The notes beneath the pieces were generated by a model. It worked only from the letters and a program-made list of their open reading frames with translations, had not been told where the DNA came from and did no database searches. Made by a program: the position numbers and the translations under genes. From the NCBI GenBank assembly GCA_022457065.1, contig JAJGBQ010000006.1:1674001-1738000 (forward strand): a stretch of DNA of 64,000 nucleotides. Reading direction: 5' to 3'. Shown here one piece after another: positions 1 to 11,819 of the stretch; position 1 is the stretch's first letter, and every line of letters starts with the position of its first letter. The DNA is from Curvularia sp. ZM96 (lineage: Eukaryota > Ascomycota > Dothideomycetes > Pleosporales > Pleosporaceae).

Positions 1-899
1 TGATGTTGTTGGTATCCGAAACTCCAACATCAATCAGCGATTTAGACGACGTCATGGCCCACCTGCGCCAAGGCGGCAACGGAAAAGGCTTGCGGGGTTG
101 AACTGGGGGCGGAAGTGGGTGTAGATCGTATGCCTGGATTCGAAGGGGATTGACTCGAAGACTTTGTTTCTATTTTTGCTTGGGAAAGCCCTGGTGCTTC
201 GTTGCCATCTCTTGCAAAGTATAGAGTGTAAGACCCTATGGTCTTCTCAAACCACAGAGAAGGCTGTGCATTCCGGGATCGTCGATCAGCAAAACATATA
301 CAAAGGACTTATAGCACGCCTAAATGCAGGTGTCAACATCCTGTGGTGCGGTCTAGTGAGTGCCTGACGTGCCGACCCGCAGAAAGCAGCATGCGCCAAG
401 GCGTGTGATGTGGTGCAGAATGACGATCTTTAGACCAATCAAAGCTCTTGACTCTGGTGTATTTACGAACAATCCCACTACGCCTTCTCAGTATTATTAG
501 AAAATGCACGGGAAGGGAAAGAGTACGGGGTACTTGGGGGTTAGTGCTGATGGGTGGTGGAGTCTCCCGCCCACTTAGCCCCATGACGATCGTTTTGGGT
601 GCATCGGCATGTTGCCTTGGCCTATGACAGCGGCCTTTCAGTATACCATGCGTGATTGTACGCAGTTCAGTCACAGGACTGGCCTTGAAAGACTGCTTGG
701 TGAGTAAATGTTTTTCATGCGAGGAAGGTGTACCAATGTCTGCCTTGAAAACCAACAGAGTAAATCATCACACTGAAAACATGCATTCAAACACGCATAA
801 TTCAAATCCAAAAAATATTCATCTCAAACTAGCCTGTGGTCTAGCAAGCATTTTGTTGAAAAACACCCGCCAGCGCTCCCAAACAGTCCACTGTAACTC
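1..899. other. Intergenic, no gene recognised
   Basis: The open frames here are short, overlap on both strands and show no family motif or plausible splice continuation. The right part is probably the 3' flank of the minus-strand secreted-protein gene. Confidence 0.5.
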
Positions 900-1231
900 T
901 CACTCCTTGACAAAACAATTATACACCACATCCCCCGTCACCAACGGCGTTCCATCACAGTACCCCTTGCAAATCTGGCCAACTCTATCCCCTTCCTTCT
1001 CGGTCATATAGCACTCGTCCTCGCATTCCGCCCCTACGTGTGTTACAAGCGTAAGTCGTCTACTCTACGAAAATTGGGTGGAAGGAAGAAAGTCTACTCA
1101 CCGGACTGATACGGACCCCTGACGTCTCCGGCATCGCCTTCGATGCAGTTAGGAATGTCGTTTTGGCGTTTGAAGGAGAGGGCGAGGGAGGTTGAGAGGA
1201 GGAGGCTGACGAGGCTGAGGGAGAGCTTCAT
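900..1231 (-). CDS. Small secreted cysteine-rich protein (candidate effector), 87 aa
   Basis: Two exons, 1231-1102 and 1033-900, separated by a 68-nt intron (donor GTGAGT, acceptor CGTAG). The join is in phase and gives 87 residues. Residues 1-19 form a signal peptide (MKLSLSLVSLLLSTSLALS), followed by a lysine-arginine pair at 21-22 that could be a Kex2-type processing site. The remaining ~65 residues hold six cysteines, an even number suited to three disulfides, and are acidic with no known domain. The first exon alone encodes one cysteine, so an unspliced reading hides the pattern. Small size, signal peptide and cysteine content match the usual criteria for secreted fungal effectors or antimicrobial peptides. 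No homologue is recognised, so the role is inference. No partner gene is obvious nearby. Confidence 0.72.
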
Positions 1232-2046
1232 GGTGGATGGTTTGTTAGGTGTTACACGTTAGAATCTTAGACGATGAAAAGGGAGTTTTGCATGGTAAAG
1301 CGGTACTTGGATACTGGTATTCTGAACTTGCTAGGTAGACACGGGGCGGTATAAATGTTTGCTGCGGACTGATCCCACCCCGTTCCCATTACAACTCCTT
1401 CTTGTCTTCCACCAACTTGCTTGGCTGGGTCCAGTATCATTGTCTATGCCGTTTTACCCGAGTATGGTGTATTTACACGATGCTGTTGTTTGATCCTTTT
1501 CATAGCAGGCGGCTCTATAGCGTAAGCACTAGCCTGTGAATTGAAGTTCCATCATAGGCATCTGCTACATTGCAGCCTCAGTCCCCGAGACAATGATATC
1601 ATCACAATCCTTCTGCGTCCAAAAAGAGACCTCAATTCCTAATCTGTATTGTCCAGATGGTGTCTACCTGGCATAGGACTATTGTTTCCCCATTGTGACA
1701 TCGTTGAAGATCCTTCCCCACATTGCTCAAGGCAGATTCCCTATACGGTGTTACTTTTATGTGGAACTATAGCCCTTTGGGGGCCAAACACGAGCTCCAG
1801 GGAAACACCCGATTTGCTGTTCGATGGAAGGCCTTTTCTCGGCGCTATGCCGGATTCCCGCGCATGGTAAAGATGTCTCTGATGGAATTTTGATAGTTGA
1901 AACCAATTTTTTCACAAGGTTCGCATTGAAGATGTATAAATATGTCTGCTTCACGCAGACACTGCTTGAACAGCTCAAAGCATTTGCTCTCAGAACAGCT
2001 TCTTCTCATCTTTTCTCCTCAAAAAATTCGATACATCTGATTCGAC
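1232..2046. other. Intergenic between divergent genes
   Basis: This is the shared upstream region of the minus-strand secreted-protein gene and the plus-strand gene at 2047. The overlapping frames at 1649-1978 have no recognisable motif. A TATAAAT string at 1350-1356 and another at 1935-1941 are possible core promoter elements, but orientation and distance do not prove it. Confidence 0.4.
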
Positions 2047-3115
2047 ATGGCGGCAGCTGTTGTGGATGCGATTGGCATTTTCGGTACTGTGTTGACCACG
2101 ATCGGCTTTTTCCAGAGCAACTGGGCATCAAGTGAGCCTGAAGGGGCAACTGTCAATATAAAGGGTATGCCATTCATTCAAGGATCATCTCAAGACAACA
2201 AATTCACTGACAGATGTGGTTGTAGCTGGCCTCGCCCCACTGGGCAGTGATGGCGACAGTCTTGTTAGTTCTCACGAAAATCATGATGAGCATAGGCGGG
2301 TATTAACGAGACCATAGAGCGGCGACATAAGCTACGTCTACGCTTTTGACGAACGCAACGGTTACGGCGGGCAATCAGATGGGTGCCATATCGACTCTGG
2401 CGGCATCTGTACCAAGACAGTAGACCAGTCGGTGGCCGGCCGACGAGCGGGCTACATCAGTGTTGCCAACGACAATGACGCAACATGCATTGCCTGGATC
2501 ACAGTGCAGCAGTTTGACGGCACACGAGGCGGTGCCTGGACCGGCGATATTGGATACTCGTGCGGCCAGGCGTGGTACAACAGCGTCGAGCCAGCTGGTC
2601 AGCTGAAAGAAGAGCAAGGAGGTGGCGAGTACATCCCCAAGTGCACATGGCTCGATGGAGACCATTCGAACGATATTGCTAGCGCTGCCTTGAAGTTTGA
2701 CGTCGCCGCTTATGGTGAGAACGTAGTGGACACGGCCAACAACGACGCCTGCGCACCAACAATTTACGGAACCGACAATGGCCCAATTGCAGATCAACCT
2801 TCTTCCAAACGAAGTGCTTCGGTGCGTCCTATCTGGATGACTGAGAACCTCATCATGTCCAACTACACCAGCCAGCCAGCCGCGGAACTGTGCAACTCTG
2901 CCACCTCGTGGGGTCCGGATTTCATCGGGCCTGATGGCAATTTCTGTGATATGGGTACGAAGACTCTGACGCCACTGTGTTCGTCGCAAGATGTGGAGGG
3001 TTGCGTCGAGGTTGATGAAAACGAGGCCAAGTTGAGGAAGCGCATGAGTGTGGCGAGGCGGTCTACTAGCGTCGTCCACAAGTCTTACAAGAATATTTCC
3101 AAATGGGGACACTAG
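2047..3115 (+). CDS. Conserved fungal protein of unknown function, 321 aa
   Basis: Three exons, 2047-2164, 2214-2263 and 2318-3115, joined in phase through introns of 49 and 54 nt (donors GTATGC and GTTAGT). Residues 2-22 are hydrophobic and could be a membrane anchor or signal segment. The body is rich in Gly, Asp and Trp, with the stretches YISVANDNDATCIAWITVQQ and GGAWTGDIGYSCGQAWY, a central CTWLDGDHSN segment and a conserved-looking SATSWGPDF / FCDMGTKTLTPLC region. The last ~40 residues are basic. I recall this architecture from uncharacterised Pleosporales proteins, but that is memory, not a search. No catalytic motif is evident. The residues encoded by the 50-nt middle exon (VVVAGLAPLGSDGDSL) continue the fold, which supports the splicing. 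Confidence 0.75.
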
Positions 3116-4678
3116 GTATACAGACAATGTATACACAGAGAGGGGCAATATTGTGTGGGGTATGCATGCGGGGGTAGGGGTTTCTTCGTAGGGCGGTCTT
3201 CGGGGTCTCTAGGTATACTTGCACGACATCTCTACGGCAACTTTCAACAAATTGCAGGCGGCTTGAGTCGTGTAGTTTTGGACGAGTCTCAATTAGTACC
3301 TTGAACCCTTGCGCACATAGCTGCTTTGATCTGTCCTGTTGGTGAGAGTTTGTTTGAGTGTAATAGTTAGTGATCGTCCCGTGACTGCAGTCGTGATTAG
3401 ATTTAAACTTCGCAGAGGTATGGCGTCAGATGTAAGCCGTCAAGTGCTGACAGGTCCAGACAGCGGCCTCGGGTCCGCTGAATCGAGACATGACAGCGTC
3501 AATCTTGGAGTCGTGCAGGCGCCGGCGGGAAGCTTATCTGTACCACCGGCGAGTTCCATATGCCAAGCTGTGATTACTACCGAAGAGCAGACGTCTAGAC
3601 AAGTGATGCTGCAAAAAGCCGGTCCGCGGGCTGTGATGAAAAAAATTCTGTACATGAACCGAGTCCCCGCGTGGAGACGAGTGGCGGGGGAGCCAGGACT
3701 AGGTGCCGATGGCGACGTGTTTGTACTAGGCGAACGAATGTATAGCAGGCTGAATGCAGTATAGGATCAAAGAGTGGGTTGGTGGGTGGAGTCAAGCGCG
3801 AGCGAAGAGGCGGTCAAGTGTAGGTTTTGGATGCTCCGTGTCCATGTTGAGGTGCTACCTGATTCTTCCGTGCCGACCCCCGCACGAGCGGGACCTGCGT
3901 ACAGCGTGCTAGTACCTAGGCGAAAGGCCTAGCGAGCGGTGGCTGGAGGTGTGCTGTATACTCTGCAGTATGCGAACGGTTGTTGGCGGAGGGCGGCCGT
4001 GATTGGCCGGAGAGCCGCGCAGGCGCGTGGGAGCGCGTCGCGGGCATGTGTCGCGCATGTGTGCGGTGCCTGGCGTATGGCCTCGTGGGCGGCGGCATGC
4101 GCAGACAACGTGGGAGCCTTCGCAGCGGGCGCGTCCTAGAGCGCGTATGGTGACATCAGAGAGCATTTGGCGAGTAATATGGTGCATGAATATACCGATG
4201 CAAGGGCGCTGCAGCGACGGGTCGGTGTAGCAGTGCTCCCCTAGAGCTGCAGGCCAGAAGCCAATGGTGGGGACGCTTGACCCTGGCCTGACCGCTTCGC
4301 CTTTGGCGCTAACCACACCGGGCCAGCCCTCGGCCTCCTGATGCTCCTTTCGACATGGAACCACCATGGCCGTTCGCTCTTCTTTTGCACGTCGCTCCTT
4401 TTGCTCAGTGTGCCTCGAAGCAGACCCGTCGCTTTGCTGTGTTTCGAGTCTGCGCGACTGACAGAAGCACGCCCACCCGCACCACCGCCAGCACCCTCGA
4501 CACCACCATCCCGGCTGTTACCCTCTATCCCACACGTTTGAAACACGCTCTACACCATCGCCGTTTGCCCTACGCGCCCCGCTTACCCAGCCGCCAAATT
4601 TGCGCTGCGTCATTCCAGGACTCTCTGCCTCCCACCAGACCCCATTGTCCCCCCCAAATGCTGCCCGCTTGACACACC
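3116..4678. other. Intergenic and 5' leader of the TBC gene
   Basis: An unsupported 141-codon frame lies at 3339-3764, without motif or codon pattern like its neighbours. From about 4340 to 4678 the plus strand is C/T-rich and ATG-poor near the start, as expected for promoter and 5' leader of the plus-strand gene at 4679. Confidence 0.45.
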
Positions 4679-7600
4679 ATGACCGACGTAGCCACCACCA
4701 CGACGGCCACCATGGAGCCCGTGGCCCCAAGCGTGCAGCGCTCTCCCAGGACCCACGTCGACAGCGCACCACTGCCAACAGACTCCATGGTCACGGTCCC
4801 GCTGTCGGAAACAGACGACAGCAAATCATCAGAAGACGAGCACAGTGCTGCCGATTCGCCGCTGCAGCCAGACATTGTCGTTGAGCATCGCCGAGTGTCG
4901 TCACGAGCAGACTCGATCGAGATTCGCCAGGCGTTTGGCCGTCGCGACAGCCAGGCCAGCGTCGATGCACCCACCCCAACAAGCCCGACCATTTCGGTCC
5001 GCGACACGGATGCGCCCGAGTCGCCCAAGATAGATGGTCGGGGGAGACGAACAAGCAATGGTTCAGGCAAGAGCGAGGAAGTTGATTGGGCCGAGCTCGA
5101 GAAAAAGGAGGAGCAGGAGCCCGAGGGCGAGGAAGAGGTGCGCCCACCATAATATGTATTGCCAACGCCTGCTGATGCTGATACTCCCTTTTGTTCTAGG
5201 CCATGGCTCTGCTACTCGCTCGACTCGAGCAAGAAAACGACGCCATACTATCAGACTCCAAATCCAACATGAAGGTCGCTCGCGCCCGAAGCCAGTCGCG
5301 ACCCCCCTCTTTCAACCACCTCAAGCGCCTCGTCGCCCATGACAACTCCCAGGTCCGCTTCTCGCAGCTCCCCTCGCCGCCGCCCATGACAGAGCTGGAG
5401 TTCTGGGCCGCTCTCGTCCGTGACTACCCACAGACGGTTCAGCGACTGCCCACGCTCTGCCTCAACAAGATTCGAGGAGGCATCCCCGCCCCACTACGAG
5501 GTGTCGTGTGGCAGAGTGCAGCAGGCTCGCGCGAGAAGCTCATCGAAGACCAGTATGACACGCTCTGTGGCGAGTCCAGCCCGTATGAGAACCTCATCAA
5601 CAAGGACCTCGGACGGAGCTTCCCAGGTGTCGACATGTTCAAGGACGCTGATGGCGAGGGGCAGAAGATGCTCGGCCGTGTCCTCAAGTGCTTCAGTTTG
5701 TACGACCACAAGATTGGCTACTGCCAGGGTCTCGGCTTCCTCGTTGGACCGCTGCTCATGCAGATGGGCGACAAGGAGGCTTTCTGTGTGCTTGTCAGGT
5801 ACGTCATGGTACACTTTACAACCCCTCGGCTGCTAACCACCACAGGCTTATGGAAGACTATGACCTCCGTTCCTGCTTTCTCCCTGACCTCTCTGGCCTG
5901 CACCTTCGTATCTTCCAGTTCCAGCAATTGCTCCACCACCACATGCCAGATCTGGCCCAACACCTGGATGACCTAGGAGTAGAGTCTGCCTACCTCTCAC
6001 AGTGGTTTCTCTCCTTTTTCGCCGTCACATGTCCATTGCCCATGCTGTTCCGCATTTACGATGTCCTCTTTGCCGAGGGTGCCTCTGAGACCATTATGCG
6101 CGTTGCTCTCGCCCTCATGAAGCGCAATGAACAAAAACTCCTGTCACTGACTGAATTTGAAGATGTCATGCAGCTGTTGCTCGGACGCCAACTCTGGGAC
6201 CCATACGGTCGGAACGCGGGGTCGGCAGATGAGTTGGTTGCTGATTTCGTTGGTTTCACAAACGATGTGACGCGCGAAAGGTTACAGGGGTTGGAGCAGC
6301 AATACAAGGAAGCCCAGGATAAGGAGACATCCAAGCAGCAGGTCCAGAAATCTGCGTCGTCGTTCCTGGGACGACTGTGGGGCCCTTCTAACTCCTCTAC
6401 TAAGTCAGTTTCACTCAGCCCTGGACTCTCGGCGCCTTCACGCCCCGTAAGCTTCCTCAGGCGCTCAGCTTCCAAACAGAGCTTGGCTTCGACACTCAAC
6501 TCAACTGCCGACTCTGACGCTTCGGCAAATACCCAAAGTACAGCCATGACGGACATTTCACGCGCGTCCAACGGTGACGCCTTGTCGATGAAGTCGGGCC
6601 ATGGCTCCATGGCAATCGGCGCCTCATCCAAGGACCGAGATCTGCACTACCAGATAGAGCAGCTGCTCATGTCTGTTAGTCAGTTGCAAAGACAGAACAG
6701 CGAACTCGAAGCAGCGTTACAGAAGCAGCGCGAGGACCGTAAAGAGGACCATCGCATTGTGCGAACAGTGGTGGACAAGGTTCGCAAGAAGACATCCACG
6801 CTTGCAGTTCCCACATCAACACGGGCTTCGCGGAGGCGCACTACCATCACCGCGGCGTCCGTTGCTGCGGCGCTCGAGGAGGGTGCCGCTTCAAACGAGC
6901 TCTCAGGGGAAGCTTCAGAGATTGTCTCGACTTTGGAATCACGCTTTCCCGAAGCGCAACTGCACCATCGTGCGTCATCCATTTTCGAAACCAAGGAGAT
7001 CCTCCGTGACAACCTGAGCCGCACAAAGGAGCAACTTGCAAACGAGACCCTGCGCGCCAATGCCCTCGCGCGGGACCTGAGCGATCGCGACGCTGAACTC
7101 CAAATTGCGCGGGACGCACTTAAAGAAACACGGCAACGGCTTCAAGACAGCTACAACCAGAACCAGCGTCAAGAAAAGACCATTCAAGAGCTACGACAGC
7201 ATGCGCGAAAGCAGTCGGCAGCGGCTTCTTCATGGGTAGGCGGCGGAGGAAGTGACAGCAACATACCCGACACACCACCCTCTCTGTCGCGCTCCACGAC
7301 CTCAGACAGCATATCCGGCGGCCTCCGCGAATTCCGTCTGGGACGCACGCCCTCGCAGAAGTCCGACCGCCAGTTCTCATCGTCCTCGACACCCATCTTC
7401 GCCAAGCGCACCTCGTCCCTCGCTACCCAGTCTTTCCTCGCCACCGCAGAAAACCAGGCGCCAGCCGACAATGAAGCGCTACTACTCGAGCTCGTCAACG
7501 CCAAGACGGCCGAGGCGGTGGCCAAGCAGGAATTGGAAGAGTTCAAGGCGCGGTTTGAGAACCTCAAGAAGATGATGAGCAGTAACGGTAACGCTGGCGC

Positions 7601-7775
7601 GAATGCCAGCGCAGCCAGCAGCATCGCCAGTGTCTTCTCGTCGCCTGCATCAACACCAGCCGTAACACCTAGTCCAGTGCCCAAGGAGCCGGCCGGCACA
7701 GCTGGTGGCGGAGGTTGGGGCTGGGGCGGATGGAAGAGATCAGTTAGCAGCGCGACAGTGACTGGTGGCTCGTAG
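4679..7775 (+). CDS. GYP5: TBC-domain Rab GTPase-activating protein, Gyp5-like, 995 aa
   Basis: Three exons, 4679-5137, 5200-5798 and 5846-7775, all in phase. The acidic Ser/Thr-rich N-terminus (1-155) precedes a TBC domain at about 215-440. It carries both catalytic fingers of the family: the arginine finger in NKDLGR (Arg292) and the glutamine finger in GYCQG (Gln329). The second intron falls inside the domain; splicing restores VLVRLMEDYDLR. The C-terminal half has a Ser-rich linker and coiled-coil stretches (about 625-790), then a Gly/Trp-rich tail. This order matches yeast Gyp5/Gyl1, which stimulate GTP hydrolysis by Ypt1 and Sec4 in ER-Golgi and exocytic traffic. Length is close to Gyp5 (894 aa). 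Substrate choice is inferred from family, not shown here. An alternative start at 5203 would drop the acidic N-terminus. Confidence 0.88.
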
Positions 7776-8232
7776 GTCGAGCTACCGTCGCAGCTGCTGC
7801 TACAGTGACTCGTTTCCCATCGCATTTTTTGTGTGTGTGTGTAACAAGTGTTTTTCTTTTTTTTTCCTCCAAAGGCCCGTGTATATATGTATGGTATGGC
7901 TTTTTGGTGTGTGTTGGATTAGCATAGGTAATTCCGCGGCTAGAAGTCAAGCGCGGCAGGGAATATGGAAGAGTGAGTAAGATGATGGCTGGTACTATTT
8001 CCTCGCATACACAACGGAGCGTGTTTATTTATTTATTTATTTTTCTTCTATCTTTTTCCTCTAACGGCTTATCTCACTTCGGTCGGGGTCATGAGTATGG
8101 ACTGGAATAGAAGGGGGGAGAATATCGTATAGCCTTTTTTTCTAGTCTATACTGAATATATTTACACTCATCACAGCATCCCCGTATACAAACAACCTAA
8201 CTATGTTTTTTGTAACATAGATTGGTCTTTCT
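7776..8232. other. Convergent 3' intergenic region
   Basis: This holds the 3' ends of the TBC gene and the Mgr3-like gene. It is T-rich with a (GT)n run near 7829 and a (TTTA)n run near 8024. No gene is seen. Confidence 0.5.
8024..8043. repeat. (TTTA)n microsatellite
   Basis: About five tandem TTTA/ATTT units in the T-rich 3' region between two convergent genes. Confidence 0.7.
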
Positions 8233-9672
8233 TCATGCCTTCTTCTCTAACTCCTTCACCCGCTGCAGTCCTGCCTTCGCATTTGCTACACCCTCTGCGA
8301 ACCCCATTTTCTTCGCCAGCGAGGCAGCTTGCTCGTATTGTCTGCGGGCGTCGAGGAGCTTGCCTTCCATTTCGTAGAATTCACCCAGATTGTGGGTGGC
8401 TACGGCACAGCCCATGTCGCACTCTTCTGTGCGGTCAGAAGACTTTATTTGTGCAGCTTGTTCGAGAGCTCTTGTGGCCCATTGCCGGGCTTGCTCGATG
8501 AGGTGGCTGCGGGGTGCAGTGTTGGAGACGGGAAAGTCGGAGGGAAGAGGGGACATGTTGAGGGCGTCGGGGGAGGAGGGTGGGGTTTGCTGGGCGAGAC
8601 AGGTGGAGATGTTGTTCACTGGTGGGTAGGTTAGGAGATAGTTGGTATTAAAGAGGGTAGGAGACGAACTGAGGACAACGCTGTGACAGGAGTTTGGCGG
8701 ACATAGTTGTAGCGCCTTGACGAACAGTGGGGTTGCGAGATAGTGCGAGTCGAACTGCTCGTAATGTGTACCGAGGGCTAAGTTATGTCAGTATATGTTC
8801 CTACAGCCTGTCGCCATGCATACCTTCAAGCGTGCCTCCCATCTCTTCATTTGTTAGCCATGGGCCTTCACCATTCTTAACGCCTTCCCTCTCCCGCCGC
8901 TGCTGCTCCTTGAGCGCACTCTCGACAGCCTCGACAAGTCTCTTTTCGCCATTCTCAGGCTCATTGACATAGCGTACGTCGTAGAGCTGGCCCAGCTTGA
9001 GATTAATCTGCACCATGTTCTTCTTAACCCTGCTTCGGTTCCCCGTCGTCCAATGCTTATCCGAGAACTCGTCCACCCATCGCTGGCAGTCGTTGCGCAT
9101 GATCTCCAGCACATCAATGGCCAGGCTGTAGTATCCTGCATCCTCAAAAAGCTGGGCAATAGTATACTTGACGCCCATGATTTCGTCGCTGAAGGGATCC
9201 ATACCCAGCTCGTCAGCCAGGGCGAGGGCCTGGCGGAAGTGCTTGTTGGCCTCGCGGATATCGAGCCATTTGCCGCGGCTGTAGAAGAGGGCTTTGCGGA
9301 GTTTCTTTGCCACGGGCTCGGGGAAGTTGTGGTAGGGCTTGATGATGACGTTCTTGTAGTACCAGGGAATGTAGAAGACGCAGATGCCGGAGACGAGAGC
9401 AATGCTGGTGGGGTGAATTAGCGCAGGGCCTGGGGACTGGATTGGCCGGCATACACTCCAATGGCGAAGGGGAACAGTATCGGGCTCTTCCGGTATTGCT
9501 CACTGAACTGCTCTCGCATTGTAGAGCGATAGCGCCGGCCCAGTGGCTGCTGTGGTGCTGCCCGCCATGTCGTTGCGGGCAGTCTTGTGCATCGTTGGAG
9601 GGGCGCCTGCGCCTCGCACCGGGCGAATGCGCTCGCTCGAGGGGCCGCGCGCAGAATCGTCCTGCTTAACAT
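8233..9672 (-). CDS. MGR3: Mitochondrial TPR protein, Mgr3-like i-AAA adaptor, 430 aa
   Basis: Four exons on the minus strand, 9672-9455, 9404-8824, 8777-8670 and 8618-8233, with introns of about 46-52 nt and consistent phases. The Arg-rich, acid-poor N-terminus (first ~55 residues) looks like a mitochondrial presequence. One transmembrane helix follows (about 66-86, ILFPFAIGVIALVSGICVFY), assembled across the first intron. Then come the hallmark YHNFPEPVAKKLRKAL segment and a series of TPR-like helices to the C-terminus (EFYEMEGKLLDARRQYEQAA). In yeast Mgr3 binds the i-AAA protease Yme1 in the inner membrane and helps deliver substrates. The assignment rests on the presequence-TM-TPR order and the PVAKKLRKAL signature. 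A start further upstream in the same frame (9813) would hide the presequence, so 9672 is preferred. Confidence 0.75.
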
Positions 9673-9899
9673 GGTGCGCCGGCCAAGAGCAAGAAGAGGT
9701 CGTGGATGGCGAGGACGTTTGGTGCAGTAGATGTTAACGAATGCATGACGGAACGAACTTTTAGTGCCCGCCGCGCGCAGTTTCGCGTGTGGTAGGGCTG
9801 ACGCCTGCCGCATGACGTATTCCCATTGGACGCGCCGCGGCCATCATTCTCCCTTCCGCAACTCTTACGTCTTCTGGAAATGCTTCGGGATACTACAAG
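9673..9899. promoter_or_regulatory. Bidirectional promoter region between Mgr3-like and SRAP genes
   Basis: Only 227 bp separate two divergent start codons, so both promoters must lie here or overlap the opposite gene. No TATA box is evident; the sequence contains GC-rich stretches and a CCCATTGG (inverted CCAAT) at about 9830. Confidence 0.5.
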
Positions 9900-11131
9900 A
9901 TGTGCGGCCGTTACGTGCTGGCTTTGGTGAGCATATGCCGACATGGATGGTGATATAAGACCACTGACACTCCCTGCAGCGCCCATCGCAAGTCCGCCAG
10001 CAACTCGAGCAGTCACATATGCCCGTAGATGAGGCTCCCGACGATGACAGTAACGTACGACAGAGCTACAACTTTGCCCCCGGTTATCATGGCCTTGTAT
10101 ACCGAGCAGACGGCCTCGAGGGTGGCCACCAGCAGGACGATATCCCAGCAGACAAGGCAGACACAAAGTACAAGCTGCAATCAATGCAATGGGGTCTCGT
10201 TCCCTTCTGGACAAAGCGCAATCCCGACTATGGATCCAAAATGAAGACGATCAACTGCCGAGACGACTCCCTTATCGAAGACCGTGGCATCTGGACAAGC
10301 ATGAAGAAGAAGAAGCGATGCATCGTAGTTGCACAGGGATTCTACGAATGGCTCAAGAAGAACGGGGGCAAAGAAAAGATACCACACTTTACCAAGCGCA
10401 AGGACGGTCAACTCATGTGCTTTGCTGGTTTGTGGGACTGTGTCCAGTTTGAAGACTCCAGTGAGAAACTCTTCACGTATACAATCATAACCACCGAGTC
10501 GAACAAGCAGCTTAGCTTTCTGCACGACCGGATGCCTGTTATCCTCGAGAATGGATCCGATGCAATCCGTAAGTGGCTGGACCCAACCCGCACCGAGTGG
10601 GGTGCAGACCTGCAGTCGCTCCTGAAACCATACCAGGGCGAACTCGAGTGTTACCCGGTTAGCAAAGACGTTGGCAAAGTTGGCAACAATTCGCCCTCAT
10701 TCCTCGTACCAATCAACAGTGCAGCCAATAAGAACAACATCGCCAACTTCTTTGGTAACCAACGAGGGACTACCAAAGTTGAATCCCATGCTGATGAGAA
10801 TCGTACGACAACGGACCGTGTTGAAGGTACCGAAGATAATGCACCATTCCCTGTGCCACCCACGTCTGGCTCACAGCTCGGCAGTGAGTCTCAGGGTATC
10901 AAACGAGAGCACGAAGATGAGCATGACCACGGTAGTACAGCCGAGAAGGAGCCCTCAACCAAACGCATCAAGTCAGAACCACCTGCGTCTCCGACCAAAG
11001 GCCCGGTCAAGCCATCGTCCACACGAGCTAAGAAACAAGGCACTAGAAGCGCCACAAGTAACGGAAGCGCAGCAAAAACGCCAAAATCTGACGGTTCGCA
11101 GAAAATCACGGCCTTTTTCACCAATAAGTGA
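9900..11131 (+). CDS. SRAP/HMCES-type abasic-site shielding protein, 392 aa
   Basis: Two exons, 9900-9926 and 9980-11131. The tiny first exon encodes MCGRYVLAL, so Cys2 becomes the N-terminal nucleophile after Met removal; the start is therefore decided by chemistry. The other SRAP residues are present: Asn40 (YNFAPG), Glu132 (QGFYEW) and His191 (HDRMP). Known SRAP proteins form a thiazolidine DNA-protein crosslink with abasic sites in single-stranded DNA at forks. The catalytic domain ends near residue 245. A low-complexity Lys/Ser tail follows with two PIP-box-like motifs, INNFF-type at 263-267 (IANFF) and the extreme C-terminus at 385-389 (ITAFF). Both lack the usual leading Gln in register, so PCNA binding is inference. 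Start codons of this gene and the divergent Mgr3-like gene are 227 bp apart. Confidence 0.9.
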
Positions 11132-11819
11132 ACACCTCCACGAATCGCGTTTTCTAGCGGTGAAGAGCCAGTTGCGGCAAGACTACTCTTGCGCTATAGC
11201 GTCCTCAGTATAGCCCAGGGACAAGGCTGACGGCACAAGTGCATAGTGGCGCGGGGAAAATGAAGGTAATCTTGACGCGGCGCTAGGGGGCGGCCAAAAG
11301 AAAGGCCTGTCGGACAAAGTCAGTTACCAACATGCATATAGGCGTGCAACAGCGTATGTAGATCAGGCACTTTGGATGGGTGGTACTGCCATGCACCTGT
11401 TGCCCCGCACTAACAGTGGGGGCCGAACGGCCACCTAACGGTCTTGGGATGCTGAAAACACCAACAAACCTGGCCGTCTTGGGGCCACCAACGGAATACG
11501 CCGCCTCTCCCTCCTGTAGCGCGACCCTCTAATGTAGTCATCCCTGCATCGTTCCGATTACAAAATCGATTCAATTGGAACCACCTGCGCCTTTTGGACA
11601 TCGTCTTCTTGGATCCTGCATCCTACTGCCTCGTACTCAGTCTTCCTTTGCATCTACATGCCGTGTCATGCCATCTATCGCTCTTATCTATCCATTGCCC
11701 TTCACTCGTCGACATTCTGACCTGGTTCGAGACTCTATGCTCGCCAAAGGAGTTGGTACCAAATTTGTAGCTGGTCGCTGCCTTTGCATCCAACCCGACC
11801 ACTCCGTCCTGCTGGCACC
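11132..11819. other. Intergenic, promoter of the fusion gene
   Basis: No coding signal. The last 250 bases are C/T-rich on the plus strand and lead into the ATG at 11820. Confidence 0.5.

Noticed and set aside
3339..3764. 141-codon open frame
   Set aside because: No motif, no homology recognised and unlike neighbouring coding sequence; probably a chance opening.
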